Positions 45,952 through 56,154 of a stretch of 64,000 nucleotides of DNA are shown in pieces. The position numbers and the translations under genes were made by a program. The notes under the pieces are model-generated. The model did not search any database and was not told the origin of the DNA. It saw only the letters and a program-made list of their open reading frames with translations. The stretch is from assembly GCA_963666415.2 (NCBI GenBank), contig CAXXPD010000002.1, positions 1,302,001 through 1,366,000 on the forward strand. The letters are read 5' to 3'. Every line of letters starts with the position of its first letter. Within the stretch, counting starts at the first letter, position 1. The DNA comes from Bin87 sp963666415 (GTDB taxonomy: Bacteria > Chloroflexota > Dehalococcoidia > Lucifugimonadales > UBA3495).

Positions 45952-48276
45952 TCATCTTGCACTCCCGATAATGGCTATCTGCCGCTTAGTGCGGAATATC
46001 TGCGTTCCGGAATCAATGTGGATTGAGTAGCCGATGCTCCACCCGGACGCCGCGCCGCTGTTGGCTTCGCCCGTGATGTTGCCCATGGTGTAGTAGGAGC
46101 TTGAATAGGCCTGGTCCGTGGCCGATCCCTGCTCAAACACCACCAAATAGCGGGTGTTGGCCGAGAGCGTGGCGCCCGCCGGCGCCGTGTAGTACTCGGA
46201 GCCCCTGCGGTACTCATGGCTTCGGACATGCCGGGTATCCGTGTCCGGCAGGGTGTGGTCGCGCTCGGGCGGCGTCAGTTCATAGACAAGGGTGGAGGGC
46301 CTGAACCCATTGGTGGCATATAGAAAAACTTTCGGGTCGATGGGAGCATCGTTCCCCCGGAAGACATCCACTCGGACGCCCTCCAGGTTGTATCCCTGCG
46401 CATTGTCGCCGGTTGTGAACGCCTGGGCTGCCTTTCCGCTGCCAACAAATGCGGCATCTCCGACGGGTGCGCCTGTCACTCCGGCTCCCATGTTGCTGAG
46501 CAGGGTGTTGGCCCCGGGCGCCGACGACGTGGTCACGGAGCGCGAAGTCGACTCCGGGCTCTCGCCGTTGCCGTTGAGCGACTTGATCGCGTACACGTAG
46601 CCCGTGCCCGCCTCCACGGCGCTGTCGACGTACCATGGAGTGGCGCTGCCCGTGTCCGCCACGAGAACCTCCAGGGTGTCCTCACTCGGCCCTCGCAGAA
46701 TGCGGAAACCTGTAACGTTCCCACAGCACCCGTACGACCCCCATCTCAGCGTCACGCGGTCGTGGGATGCAAATAGTCTCAGGTGATAGGGGGACGGCGG
46801 CGGGTCTCCCTCCTGTTGCTGTTGGGCTATGGGCGGATCCTCTTCCACCGACGGCCCAACGAAAGTAATGGTGGCCGCCTGCAGTGTCGAGACCTCCACT
46901 ACGCCCGACGGGGCGCTCTCTCCGCCCGCGCCCAAGGCTTTGACCGCATATGCATAGGACGTATCTTCAGAAACGTCTGTGTCAACATACCAAGGGGCGA
47001 GACTCCCCGTGTCCGTTGCGACGACCTCGAGCGAGTCGGCGTCGGGCCCTCGCAGCACCTGGTAGCCGGTGATGCCGTCGTGGTCCGGGGTGTGCCAGCT
47101 CAGCATCAGGCTGTCATGGGTCGGCAGCGCGGTCAGTCCGGTGGGAGCCGCCGGCGGCATCGTGGCCGTGACCGTGTTGGACAGCGGGCTGAGGCCGGCG
47201 GCGTTCCTTGCCTTCACCGCGTAGGTGTGGGTCTGACCCGCCGCCGGCGACGTGTCGGTGTAAATGGTCGCGCTCGACCCGGTGTCTTCCTCGATGACGG
47301 CCAGCGAGTCGGCGTCGGGCCCGCGCAGGATCTGGTAGCCGGTGATTGAATCGTCCGAAGGGTCCTGCCAAACCAGCATGACCTGTCCTTCGGGGGTCAG
47401 CGGGGTTCCCGTGAGGTTGGGAGCCGCCGGCAGCGGCTGCTGCACCTGGGCGGTTGTCTCCCTCCACGGCCCGCTCCAGGGACTGTCTTCGTGTTCGCCC
47501 TGGTAGTAGCGGGCGCGTATTTGGATCTTGTATTCAGTGTCGTATTCGAGTCCTTCCAGCGTATGCGTGGAGTTGGTCGGGTAGGCATTTGCGTCCTCCT
47601 GCGTATAGGAGGGGTACTCGTCAGCGCTCTTGGCCCAGTTCACCCGGTAGTCGGCTGGCTGGTCATGCGGCGCTGCGGGAGCCTGCCAGCTGAGCACCAA
47701 TCCACCGGAGCCATCGTCCGTAGAGTTGACTTCGTCCAGGGCGCCCGGCGCGGGTGTAGGCGTGGGTTCAGGGGTGGGCGTTGCAGGTTCTTGCTGGGTG
47801 TTTGCAGCAACCTGTAGGGATTCCTCGGCCCACGGGCCACCCCAGGATTTGTTTTCGTGTTCGCCTTTGTAGTAGCGAGCACGCATGCGGATCTTGTACT
47901 CAGTGTCGTGTGCAAGGTCCGTGATGGTAACGGTTTTGGCAGTTTCCGCTGGATAGACATGTCCCTCATCGACCTTCCATGACTGATATTCCTCGGTGGA
48001 CTTGGCCCAGTCGACGCGGTAGTCGGTGGGCGCCGGGCTGGCCGTGTCCCAGGAGACCGTCAGGGTCCCCGGCGTGTCGCTGGTCAGCGTCAGACCGGTT
48101 ATGGCTCCATTGGCCTCTTGGGCCTGGACAACCGAGAAGTAGAACGTGCCGATGGTAACGACGGCCAGCAGGATGGCAGCCAATAAAACCCAACGCCAGG
48201 ACTGGAACGCTTCGGAGTGAGTGCCTTTTTCAGAGGCGCGACGCCGGATGACGGCTGATGGGTACAGGAACTTCAT
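45952..48276 (-). CDS. FN3-repeat surface protein, C-terminus altered by ISNCY remnant
   Basis: The 774-residue product starts MKFLYPSAVI (AGGGGG at 8-13 bases upstream). A membrane-spanning signal anchor follows near residues 27-50 (WVLLAAILLAVVTIGTFYFS). Five fibronectin type III-like modules then run to about residue 560, each with the TDYRV.WAKS or ITGYQILRGPDADSL pattern, separated in one place by a Pro/Thr linker. From about 575 a beta-sandwich domain (LLSNMGAGVTG, AAQAFTTGDNAQGYNLEGVR) of the choice-of-anchor kind follows. The last dozen residues meet the ISNCY end. It probably works as an adhesin or a cell-surface scaffold. It shares leader, signal and modules with 49187-52798. Confidence 0.8.
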   Translation of the reverse strand: MKFLYPSAVIRRRASEKGTHSEAFQSWRWVLLAAILLAVVTIGTFYFSVVQAQEANGAITGLTLTSDTPGTLTVSWDTASPAPTDYRVDWAKSTEEYQSWKVDEGHVYPAETAKTVTITDLAHDTEYKIRMRARYYKGEHENKSWGGPWAEESLQVAANTQQEPATPTPEPTPTPAPGALDEVNSTDDGSGGLVLSWQAPAAPHDQPADYRVNWAKSADEYPSYTQEDANAYPTNSTHTLEGLEYDTEYKIQIRARYYQGEHEDSPWSGPWRETTAQVQQPLPAAPNLTGTPLTPEGQVMLVWQDPSDDSITGYQILRGPDADSLAVIEEDTGSSATIYTDTSPAAGQTHTYAVKARNAAGLSPLSNTVTATMPPAAPTGLTALPTHDSLMLSWHTPDHDGITGYQVLRGPDADSLEVVATDTGSLAPWYVDTDVSEDTSYAYAVKALGAGGESAPSGVVEVSTLQAATITFVGPSVEEDPPIAQQQQEGDPPPSPYHLRLFASHDRVTLRWGSYGCCGNVTGFRILRGPSEDTLEVLVADTGSATPWYVDSAVEAGTGYVYAIKSLNGNGESPESTSRSVTTSSAPGANTLLSNMGAGVTGAPVGDAAFVGSGKAAQAFTTGDNAQGYNLEGVRVDVFRGNDAPIDPKVFLYATNGFRPSTLVYELTPPERDHTLPDTDTRHVRSHEYRRGSEYYTAPAGATLSANTRYLVVFEQGSATDQAYSSSYYTMGNITGEANSGAASGWSIGYSIHIDSGTQIFRTKRQIAIIGSAR

Positions 48277-48919
48277 GATAGGGTCCCCCTGGGTTTATCG
48301 CCTCATGGCAGGCAGGTCGTGCCAATAGGGGTAGTGGTGTAGAGCCACTGAATCTGGTGGGGCGGCCCGGTACTCAGATTCCGGAACTCGTCACGGACAA
48401 TTTCCTCGACCTGAATTTTGAACTGCCCTAACTGGCTTGGGATGCCGGCGGGTCGTCTAGCGTTCCGATAACCAGACTCCAATTGCGATTGATTTGCTGT
48501 CTGATTCTGAGACCCAGGCCTGGGCAGCAGGGCGGCGGTGCAGGAGCGTGTCGGCAAATTCCTGGCCGGGCTGTCCGGACGGAAAGACGAGGTGAGACGG
48601 CGCTGCCGGACGGTCCTGCAATCAAGGGCCGAAACACTCCCGCGAGACTCCCGCCCCGATTCCCAACACCCGGCAAATGCACATCCCACCTTGGCTTTGG
48701 TTTAGTGTCACTTGCCAATATGAACCGGTCCGTCCCATGACCTGCTGGAGGTGACGGCCCAGCCGCGCCTGGCGCGATTACTTTGCCTGGAATTCCGATC
48801 TTCGTAACCATATGCCTGAATCGTCATCACAAGTGATCCTCTTCAAGAGTGCCTTGTCAGTTCTTGGCTTGAGCAGCTTCGACATGAATTGCCGCCTCGA
48901 GTGGGGCAGAGCCTACAAA
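48277..48919. other. Intergenic region, no convincing gene
   Basis: Overlapping ORFs of 85-130 codons exist on both strands but none has a family motif or clear ribosome site. The first 27 bases upstream of 48276 share the sequence GATAAACCCAGG and nearby GCCTGCC-type stretch with the leader at 52799-52840. Confidence 0.45.
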
Positions 48920-49117
48920 TTAATTGGCGAGGATCTGCACAGCGGAGATGTCGTACCCGGCATGGTTGTTGCCCGTGGTGAACCTCTGTGCGTTTGTCGC
49001 ATAGAAGCCAAGTGAAGTAACGGCGAGGACGAACGGAGATCCAGGTAGCTGTAGGTTTGAGACGAGCGTTTCAACAGTGTTCTCCTGAAGCAGGTCGGAC
49101 TCCTCGTCGTCTTGCAC
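48920..49117 (-). pseudogene. Fragment of a choice-of-anchor-type surface domain
   Basis: The 65-codon frame contains LVSNLQLPGSPFVLAVTSLG and AQRFTTGNNHAGYDISAVQI. This aligns with the NTLLSNMGAG and AAQAFTTGDNAQGYNLEGVR block of the protein at 45952. The rest of that domain is absent. It lies immediately downstream of the larger surface protein gene and may be what is left of a third paralogue. Confidence 0.55.
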
Positions 49118-49186
49118 ATCGTCTCCCCCACCTGGGCGGTTACGCCGGTGGTCGGGCTGCCTGTTTTGACCCTGCTGCAGTGAACT

Positions 49187-52100
49187 CTACTGAGCTGCCG
49201 GCCCGGAGACGGCAAGTTCCACTCGAAGCGTATACGTCCGCGACACGCAGGGGTCGGTCTTTTTCGTAACCGTAACTGCGATCGTCTGTGGCGTACCGGT
49301 GGCCAGCGCCACTTGGTGCCCGTCCGTAAGCGCATCCGAATCGGATGGGGCTATCTTCACATCGAATTGGTCAACGTTGGTCGCGACCGCGCTGACCGTC
49401 GTAACCGAAGGGCCCCCGACCGGAACGCGGACGGCGTATTTGGATTGCCAGGACCTGAACGGACCGAATTCGATGCCGCTTAGCGACAACGATGCCAGCG
49501 ACGGCAAAGCAGGCATCTTGTACGAGTACAGCCGGTTGTCTTCGTCGTCCGCAACCCACATCACGGATCCATTCGACCAGATCCCATTGGGCGACGCGTT
49601 GCCATGTGGCGCGAGCTCGTTGAAATCCAGAGCCGGCACGCGGAGGCCGTACGTGGCACTGTCCAAGCTATAGGCGTAAATCTTCGCGTCTTCGCTGTCC
49701 GAAACCCACATCGTTGTGCCGTCGGACCAAAGACCAGCGCCGCGCCCGTTGCCGTCCGTCAATGCGAAATCAAGTTCCGGACGACGGTCCCCAGGGTTTT
49801 CCCCTCGCCAGTGATAGGCATATAGCTTGTCGTCCGCATGATCCACCACCCATAACGTTACACCGTCGGACCACAATCCATGGCTATTGTGATTTGATGA
49901 GTCGAGCCGGAAACCCAGCCACGGACGCCAGTCTCCCGAGTTCAGATCGTAGACGTATATCCGGTGGCTCTGGGTTTCGGACACCGCGACTACCTCTCCA
50001 TCCGACCAGATCCCGTTCGCATACCCAATCCAGTAATCGACGATGTCTCGGTCCCCCAAACGAGCCTTCGTGTCGAGGTCGTACGCCCTGAGTGTGTCGT
50101 CCGACCTGAACCGGCCTCCGGAAAATGTCGCCCACATCGTTGTGCCATTGGACCAAATCGCACGCACGGCTCCGTTGGACGGGCTAAAGTCCGTGAAGTC
50201 CGGAGACACTAGCCATCTAAATTCGGATTCCGACGGCCTGACCAACGCAACGACATATCGCCTGGTCGTCTTCTCGGCATCGGACGCTGTAACCTCAATC
50301 GTGATCTCGTTCAATCCAACCGCCAAGTCCACCTGATGACCTGTCGCTACGTCGTCGGCATCCGACGGACTTATCAAGTCCCGGGCACCTGGATCAGCAG
50401 TGGTCAAGGAAACCGTCGTCTGTGTCAAGCTGCTCGCCACCACCGCCTCATACGACAGATTCGCGCTGTCGAATGTGCCGAGATTCACATCGACCAAACT
50501 CAGCGAACTCAGTGTCGCATCGTTCGATATTGCATCAACGTCCACCCTCGTTACCCTGACCCCGTACGTCGTCGTTTCGCCGTCCTGCGTAGCCGTTACG
50601 GTGATCTCAGTGGCTTCCTCAAAGCTCCCCGTCGTCAACGCGAGATCGACCTGATGCCCCGGCGCATTCGGGTCCGCATCCGGCGGGTCGACCTCCACGC
50701 CGACATCCGAAGCCGCTGAGTAGTTAACCGTCACCTGCGATATCGACCTGCCCAGGCGTGCCGAATATTCAAGATCGAACGCGTTAAATGTTCCGATATC
50801 GACCGCGTCTGTGCCCGAAACCAAACTCAACGACGCAAGACTTGGGAACGGGGCCAACGATCGGTACGAGTACAATGTGTTCTTGCTGTTGTCATACACA
50901 TACATCAATTTTCCGTTTGACCAGATCCCTGTGGGACTCACGTTCCCAGCCGACTCCAGGTTGTTGTAATCCAAGCCGGGTTGGCGAACACCATCCGACA
51001 AGCGGTACGCGTAGATCTTTTTGTCCCGGTAATCAGCAACCCACATCGTGTATCCATTGGACCAAATGTCGGTCGGACCGTCGTTGCCCACGCCATCCAG
51101 CAAGTTCAGATCGAGGTCCGCGTTCCGTTGGCCTCCCAGCGTGTACGCGACTATCTTTTTGACACGCGAATCCGCCACCCACATGTGAGTACCATCTGAC
51201 CACAATCCTCTGAGGTCAGCGTATAACCAGCCATTGCGAGAAGCTTTAATGTACGTATGGAATTCTTTGGTCCTGAGCCGATTTCCGTAGTTATCCGACT
51301 GCAGACTGTACGCGAAAATCGTTGCTCTATCGTCATCGGATACCCACATCGTCTGACCATCGGACCATATACCATGGGCGTGATGGTTCAAGGCACCGTA
51401 CATGGCCCTAATATCTTTTTCCGGCTGCCGAGCCATATCGCTCAGGCCATACGCGTCCGCACGGCCATCTGTATCGGCCACTCGATCCGCAAGACGCGCG
51501 GTCGCCGTTGTCCGCGTTATCCAGATCGTTTCTTCATCGGACCAGATCGCGCGGCCCTGCGAAGGACCGCTGCCGAACGAGTGCGATGTAACGAGCTCTC
51601 CCTTCTCAAAAAGGGTGCTTTCGGTCTCTTCATGCCTTGCCGTAATCAACTCTTCTTCCTCTTCTGCCACGGGAACCGTCGCCGTGATCGTGTTGGACAG
51701 GGGACTGAGGCCGACGGCGTTGCGTGCCTTCACGGCGTAGCTGTGGGTCTGGCCCGCAGGAGGCGCCGTGTCCGTGTAGCTGGTCGAACTCGATCCGGTG
51801 TCGTCTTCGATGACGACCATGTTGTCGGCGTCTGGGCCGCGAAGGATCTGGTAGCCGGTGATGGAGGCGTCTTCGTCGATGTTAAACCAGGTCACCAAGA
51901 CTTGGCTGTCGGGCGTGACCGCGGTGCCGCCCATGATGGGCGCTGCCGGCAGTGGCTGAAGCACCTGGGCGGTTGTCTCGGTCCAGGGTCCGTTCCACGG
52001 GCTGGCGGCGTGGTCGCCGTCGCTGTAGCGTGCTCGCACCCGGACGTTGTAATTGGTGTCGTACTCGAGGCTAGCCAGCGTATGCGTGGTCGTAGTGGGA

Positions 52101-52798
52101 TGGTCGTTGCCGGCTTCCGCCGAGTCGGAGGGGTAATCCTCGGTGCTTTTGGCCCAGTTGATGTGGTAATCCGTGGGCGTGGCGTTTGGAGCCGCTGGGG
52201 GTCCCCAGGTGAGCACGAGCTGGCCAGCGTCGTCGTCGGTGGCCGTGAGGGTGTCTATGGCGCCAGCTGCCGTCGTGGATTCTTCTTCCTGTTCTGGTTC
52301 AGGGGTGGGCGTCTCGGCTGGTTCTCCGGCCACTGTGATGGTGGCAGTGGCCCATGGGCCACCCCAGGATTTGCCTTCGTGTTCGCCTCTGTAGTAGCGA
52401 GCACGCATGCGGATCTTGTACTCGGTGTCGTGGCCGAGGCCCGTGATGGTTACGGTCGTGGCGGTGTCCGCCGGATAGACGTGTCCGTCGTCGACCGTCC
52501 ATGACGTATAGTCCTCGCTGGACTTAGCCCAGTCGACACGGTAGTCGGTTGGCGCGGGGCTGGCCGTGTCCCAGGACACCGTCAGGGTCCCCGGCGTGTC
52601 GCTGGTCAGCGTGAGGCCGGTTATGGCCCCATTGGTTTCCTGGGCCTGGACAACCGAGAAGTAGAACGCGCCGATGGTAACGGCGGCCAGCAGGATGACG
52701 GCTAGGAAAACCCAACGCCAGGACTGGAAAGCCTTGGCGTTCAGGCTCTTTTCAGAGGTGGGGTGCTCGGTGTTGGCTGATGGAAACGGGAGATTCAT
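49187..52798 (-). CDS. Large FN3/beta-propeller-like/cadherin-like surface protein
   Basis: From ATG 52798 (AGGAGG nine bases upstream) the product has 1203 residues. A signal anchor lies near residues 25-50 (WVFLAVILLAAVTIGAFYFS). Three FN3-like modules extend to about 390. Two sets of repeated 40-60-residue units of the form IWSDG.TMWVAD....KIYAY follow (about 410-650 and 890-1110), suggesting incomplete or full beta-propellers. Between and after them are beta-sandwich modules of the cadherin-like type (ATLSSLSLVDVNLGTFDSAN, VDLAVGLNEITIEVTASDAE). It should be exported and anchored at the N-terminus, binding polymers or other cells (inference). No catalytic motif is seen. The C-terminus ends plainly with AVSGPAAQ. 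Confidence 0.82.
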   Translation of the reverse strand: MNLPFPSANTEHPTSEKSLNAKAFQSWRWVFLAVILLAAVTIGAFYFSVVQAQETNGAITGLTLTSDTPGTLTVSWDTASPAPTDYRVDWAKSSEDYTSWTVDDGHVYPADTATTVTITGLGHDTEYKIRMRARYYRGEHEGKSWGGPWATATITVAGEPAETPTPEPEQEEESTTAAGAIDTLTATDDDAGQLVLTWGPPAAPNATPTDYHINWAKSTEDYPSDSAEAGNDHPTTTTHTLASLEYDTNYNVRVRARYSDGDHAASPWNGPWTETTAQVLQPLPAAPIMGGTAVTPDSQVLVTWFNIDEDASITGYQILRGPDADNMVVIEDDTGSSSTSYTDTAPPAGQTHSYAVKARNAVGLSPLSNTITATVPVAEEEEELITARHEETESTLFEKGELVTSHSFGSGPSQGRAIWSDEETIWITRTTATARLADRVADTDGRADAYGLSDMARQPEKDIRAMYGALNHHAHGIWSDGQTMWVSDDDRATIFAYSLQSDNYGNRLRTKEFHTYIKASRNGWLYADLRGLWSDGTHMWVADSRVKKIVAYTLGGQRNADLDLNLLDGVGNDGPTDIWSNGYTMWVADYRDKKIYAYRLSDGVRQPGLDYNNLESAGNVSPTGIWSNGKLMYVYDNSKNTLYSYRSLAPFPSLASLSLVSGTDAVDIGTFNAFDLEYSARLGRSISQVTVNYSAASDVGVEVDPPDADPNAPGHQVDLALTTGSFEEATEITVTATQDGETTTYGVRVTRVDVDAISNDATLSSLSLVDVNLGTFDSANLSYEAVVASSLTQTTVSLTTADPGARDLISPSDADDVATGHQVDLAVGLNEITIEVTASDAEKTTRRYVVALVRPSESEFRWLVSPDFTDFSPSNGAVRAIWSNGTTMWATFSGGRFRSDDTLRAYDLDTKARLGDRDIVDYWIGYANGIWSDGEVVAVSETQSHRIYVYDLNSGDWRPWLGFRLDSSNHNSHGLWSDGVTLWVVDHADDKLYAYHWRGENPGDRRPELDFALTDGNGRGAGLWSDGTTMWVSDSEDAKIYAYSLDSATYGLRVPALDFNELAPHGNASPNGIWSNGSVMWVADDEDNRLYSYKMPALPSLASLSLSGIEFGPFRSWQSKYAVRVPVGGPSVTTVSAVATNVDQFDVKIAPSDSDALTDGHQVALATGTPQTIAVTVTKKTDPCVSRTYTLRVELAVSGPAAQ

Positions 52799-52834
52799 GA
52801 TCGGGGTCCTCCTGGGTTTATCTCCTGATGGCAC

Positions 52835-53206
52835 GCAGGCCCTGCCATAGGCGTCCTTGTTTCATCGGCGGCTTGGTTCTGCAGCGGGCCTGGGAGCGCT
52901 AACAGTGGGGGCTCTCGGTGTTGCGTGTTGGAATGCGGCGGCGTGCCCGGACGTATTCGATTCGTCGATTGCCCTGAGGCAGCGGCACGCCGCCGTGGAC
53001 GCGCAACGCCTGAAGTCTACTGCGGTCTGAGTATCCATTACTGTGTCAGATAAGATACTTATGCGTGTAGTTATTGTGTATTTGGAACCATTCCGCTAGA
53101 ATCGGGCGAACAAGGGACGATCCGGCCCGTAACGCTGCCCCGCGTCAGTCCGGCTCCCGCCCCTGGGAATAGGGGAAGGCCCCCAGTCTGGATAGTGGGT
53201 GGAAGC
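52835..53206. other. Divergent intergenic region
   Basis: The region separates the surface protein (minus) and the sensor kinase (plus). There is no gene. Short Pro-poor, AT-richer DNA around 53040-53090 could hold promoters, but no box stands out. Confidence 0.45.
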
Positions 53207-55606
53207 ATGCAGAAGAACGATGATCTCGAGCGGGAGAATCAGGCCCTGCGGAACCGCCTCTCCCGGCTGAGCCAGGCCAGCCTGCACATCAACGAGAGCC
53301 TGGACCTGGACGCGGTGCTCCAGGGAGTCCTGGACAGCGCCCGGTCCCTTACGGACGCCAGCTATGCCCTGAGCACCACTTTGGACGGCTCCGGCCGCGT
53401 CGAGGACTTCCGGGTCTCCGGCCTGAGTCCCGATGAGGCCGAGCTACTCTGGGCGATGCCGGAGGGGCTGCGGTTCTTCGAGTACCTGAGCAGTCTTCCC
53501 GGGCCTCTCAGGGTGGCGGACTTTGCCGCTCATGCCAGGTCCATGGGTCTGCCCGAGTTCCGTGCCCCCGCGCCGGTGAGCTCCTTCCTGGCGGCTCCCA
53601 TCCGCCACCGCGGAGAGGGAGTGGGCAACATCTATGTCGCAAAGAGCGAGCCCGGCCTGGAGTTCAGCCCCCAGGATGAAGAGATTCTGGTCATGTTCGC
53701 CTCCCAGGCGGCCCTGGTCATCGCCAATGCCCGTCGGCACCGGGACGAGCAGCGGGCCAGGGCCGACCTGGAGGCCTTGATCGACACCTCGCCGGTTGGG
53801 GTGGCGGTCTTCGACGCCGGGAACGGCGCCCTGGTCTCGTTCAATCAGGAGACCGCCAGGATTCTCGAGGCCCTGCGGACCCCCGACCATCCCGTCGAGC
53901 AACTCCTTGAGGTCCTAACCATCCGACGCGCCGACGGGAGAGAGGTCTCCCTCCAGGAGCTCACGTTGCCCCAGGCGCTGAGCGCGGGCGAGACGGTCCG
54001 TGCTGAGGAGGTCGTCTTCGGGGTTCCCGACGGGCGCAGCGTAACCGTCATGATGAATGCCACACCCATTCGCTCGGAAGAAGGCGAGCTGGAGTCGGTC
54101 GTCGTGACGCTGCAGGACATGACCGCCCTGGAGGAATTGGACCGACTGCGGGCCGAGTTCCTCGGGATGGTGAGCCATGAGTTGCGGGTCCCGCTGGCCG
54201 CCATCAAGGGTTCCGCGGCCACTCTGACTGGGTCGGGTGCCACCCTGGATCCGGCCGAGATGGACCTCTTCTTCCGGATTATTGAGCAGCAGGCCGACCA
54301 GATGAGCAGCCTCATCACCGACCTCCTTGATATGGCCCGCATCGACGCCGGGGAGTTGCCGGTGGCTCCGGCGCCGTCTGACCCGGTCTTCCTGGTCGAC
54401 CAGGCCAAGAACACGTTCCTGAGCGGAGGCGGCAGTAACAACATCCACATCGACCTTGAGCCCGACCTGCCTCTGGTCATGGCGGACCGGAGGCGCATCG
54501 TCCAGGTGCTGGGCAACCTGCTCTCCAACGCGGCCAGGCACTCGCCGGAGTCATCAGCCATCCGGCTGTCGGTCGTGCGGGACCGGACTCATGCTACGTT
54601 CTCCGTTGCCGACGATGGCGCGGGCTTTTCGGCCGAGTTTGTTCCGCAACTGTTCAGGAAGTTTTCCCGGCTGGGCGGCGCAGACCGCGACGACGGCCTT
54701 GCGGGTTCGGGGCTGGGCCTGGCCATCTGCCGGGGAATAGTGGAGGCTCACGGGGGCCGCATCTGGGCGGAGAGCGACGGCCCGGGCCAGGGCGCCAGCT
54801 TCACGTTCACGCTTCCGGCGGTTGATGGCGGTGAACACGCCGGTCCGTCCGTGCTGCCTGATGCCGGCGCGCTCCCGCGTCCCGCGGGCCGGAACCGGCC
54901 TCGCGTCCTCGCGGTGGACGATGACCCCCAGACGCTCCGGTATCTCCGGAACGCGCTATCGGACGCGGGGTTCGCGCCGACCGTCACGGGCGACCCCCGA
55001 CAGTTGGGCCGGTTGCTGGATGACACCAGGCCTCACCTGGTTTTGCTGGACCTGGTGCTGCCCGGGGCGGACGGTATCGAGCTTCTGAAGACCGTGCCCG
55101 GACTTACCGGTGTGCCGGTGATCTTTCTGTCCGCCTACGGCCGGGACCAGACCATCGCGCGGGCCCTTGAGGCTGGGGCTGTTGACTACATCGTCAAGCC
55201 CTTCTCCCCCACTGAGTTGGCCGCAAGGATACGGACGGCTCTGCGCCAGCGGGAGGCGCCGGAGCCGGCAGAGCCTTCGGGACCCTACCGTTCGGGGGAA
55301 CTGACCATCGACTACGCCGAGCAAACCGTATTTCTGGCGGACCGTCCGGTCCCCCTGACCAGTACGGAGTACCGGCTGCTCTCCGAGCTTTCGGTCAACG
55401 CGGGCCGGGTGCTGGGCCATGAGCACCTGCTCCAGCGGGTCTGGGGCCAGGGACACGCCGGCCACTCGGGGCCGGTGCGCACAGCGGTCAAGAACATTCG
55501 ACACAAGCTGGGCGATGACGCCGACAGTCCCAACTACATCTTCAACCGGCCCCGGGTCGGCTACTGGATGCCGGAGCCCAGTGGTCAGGGAGGTCTTCCA
55601 TCATGA
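53207..55606 (+). CDS. Hybrid GAF-PAS histidine kinase fused to an OmpR-type response regulator
   Basis: This protein of about 799 residues joins a whole two-component system in one chain. It has a short coiled coil, a GAF domain (about 25-180) and a PAS domain (about 190-305). The HisKA helix follows with SHELRVPLAAIKGSA (phospho-His324). The ATPase domain has NLLSNAARHSPE and GSGLGLAICRGIVEAHGG (to about 545). A receiver begins at VLAVDDDPQTLR with phospho-Asp in LVLLDLVLPGADG (near 615). The C-terminal winged helix is TSTEYRLLSELSVNAGRVLG, then VRTAVKNIRHKLGDD. No membrane segment is seen, so the signal is cytoplasmic or diffusible. An in-frame GTG lies 12 bases upstream. The stop overlaps an istB fragment start by four bases. 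Confidence 0.9.
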   Translation: MQKNDDLERENQALRNRLSRLSQASLHINESLDLDAVLQGVLDSARSLTDASYALSTTLDGSGRVEDFRVSGLSPDEAELLWAMPEGLRFFEYLSSLPGPLRVADFAAHARSMGLPEFRAPAPVSSFLAAPIRHRGEGVGNIYVAKSEPGLEFSPQDEEILVMFASQAALVIANARRHRDEQRARADLEALIDTSPVGVAVFDAGNGALVSFNQETARILEALRTPDHPVEQLLEVLTIRRADGREVSLQELTLPQALSAGETVRAEEVVFGVPDGRSVTVMMNATPIRSEEGELESVVVTLQDMTALEELDRLRAEFLGMVSHELRVPLAAIKGSAATLTGSGATLDPAEMDLFFRIIEQQADQMSSLITDLLDMARIDAGELPVAPAPSDPVFLVDQAKNTFLSGGGSNNIHIDLEPDLPLVMADRRRIVQVLGNLLSNAARHSPESSAIRLSVVRDRTHATFSVADDGAGFSAEFVPQLFRKFSRLGGADRDDGLAGSGLGLAICRGIVEAHGGRIWAESDGPGQGASFTFTLPAVDGGEHAGPSVLPDAGALPRPAGRNRPRVLAVDDDPQTLRYLRNALSDAGFAPTVTGDPRQLGRLLDDTRPHLVLLDLVLPGADGIELLKTVPGLTGVPVIFLSAYGRDQTIARALEAGAVDYIVKPFSPTELAARIRTALRQREAPEPAEPSGPYRSGELTIDYAEQTVFLADRPVPLTSTEYRLLSELSVNAGRVLGHEHLLQRVWGQGHAGHSGPVRTAVKNIRHKLGDDADSPNYIFNRPRVGYWMPEPSGQGGLPS

Positions 55607-55794
55607 GCATCAGGGCTGTGGACGAGTGGCTCAGCCTGTTCGATGACCCCATCCTGGGCAATAGCACCCTGGACCGGCTGGCCAACGCCAGCTACCAGAT
55701 CGTCATCGAAGGCGCCAGCTACCGGGAACGACTCTCGCCACACCGCGCTCTACTGGCCGCAAAGGGGGTGATTGACCTGCCAACTACAACCTGA
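55603..55794 (+). pseudogene. IS21 istB C-terminal fragment
   Basis: The 63 codons contain VDEWLSLFDDPILGNSTLDR and SYQIVIEGASYRERLSP. This matches the end of the IstB helper ATPase, where LDRLxxxSxxIxIxGxSYR is conserved. The P-loop domain is gone. The start overlaps the kinase stop (ATGA), so it may be translated as a coupled nonsense peptide. Confidence 0.65.
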
Positions 55795-56154
55795 TAATAG
55801 TCAATTCACCGCGCTCCCAGGGTGGCTGGATGTCCGTGAAAATCGCCGGCCTAATGACCATGAAAATTGACATTTCCACGGCCGTTTCTGTACTTTTGGA
55901 TGGGGCGTTTGTCATGCTCACTGAAAGCGTTTGGTAAGTTAATGTGGGTGCGTATGTTCATATGCAATCAGTTGCATTTGCGCCTAGACATGGCATCGCC
56001 GGGTCGATACGTTTGGACTGAGGCAGGCAACGGTCCTGCGTCATCAAATGAAACGTCGTCCGTCCACATCACTGCACTAACGTGGTTCCGGTGCGGGGTG
56101 CTCAGTCTGAGCGTCATCCTGGCGAAGCGCGCTGCGACGGGTTGGAGGTCGGCC
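55795..56154. other. Leader region before the NarL-type kinase
   Basis: The kinase frame is open from 55867, but residues before 56155 show no conservation. GGAGG lies 6 bases before GTG 56155, favouring that start. No other gene is seen here. Confidence 0.45.

Noticed and set aside
48303..48811. Overlapping ORFs upstream of the first FN3 protein
   Set aside because: They are present in several frames at once, have no motif and no ribosome site, and are consistent with GC-rich non-coding DNA.
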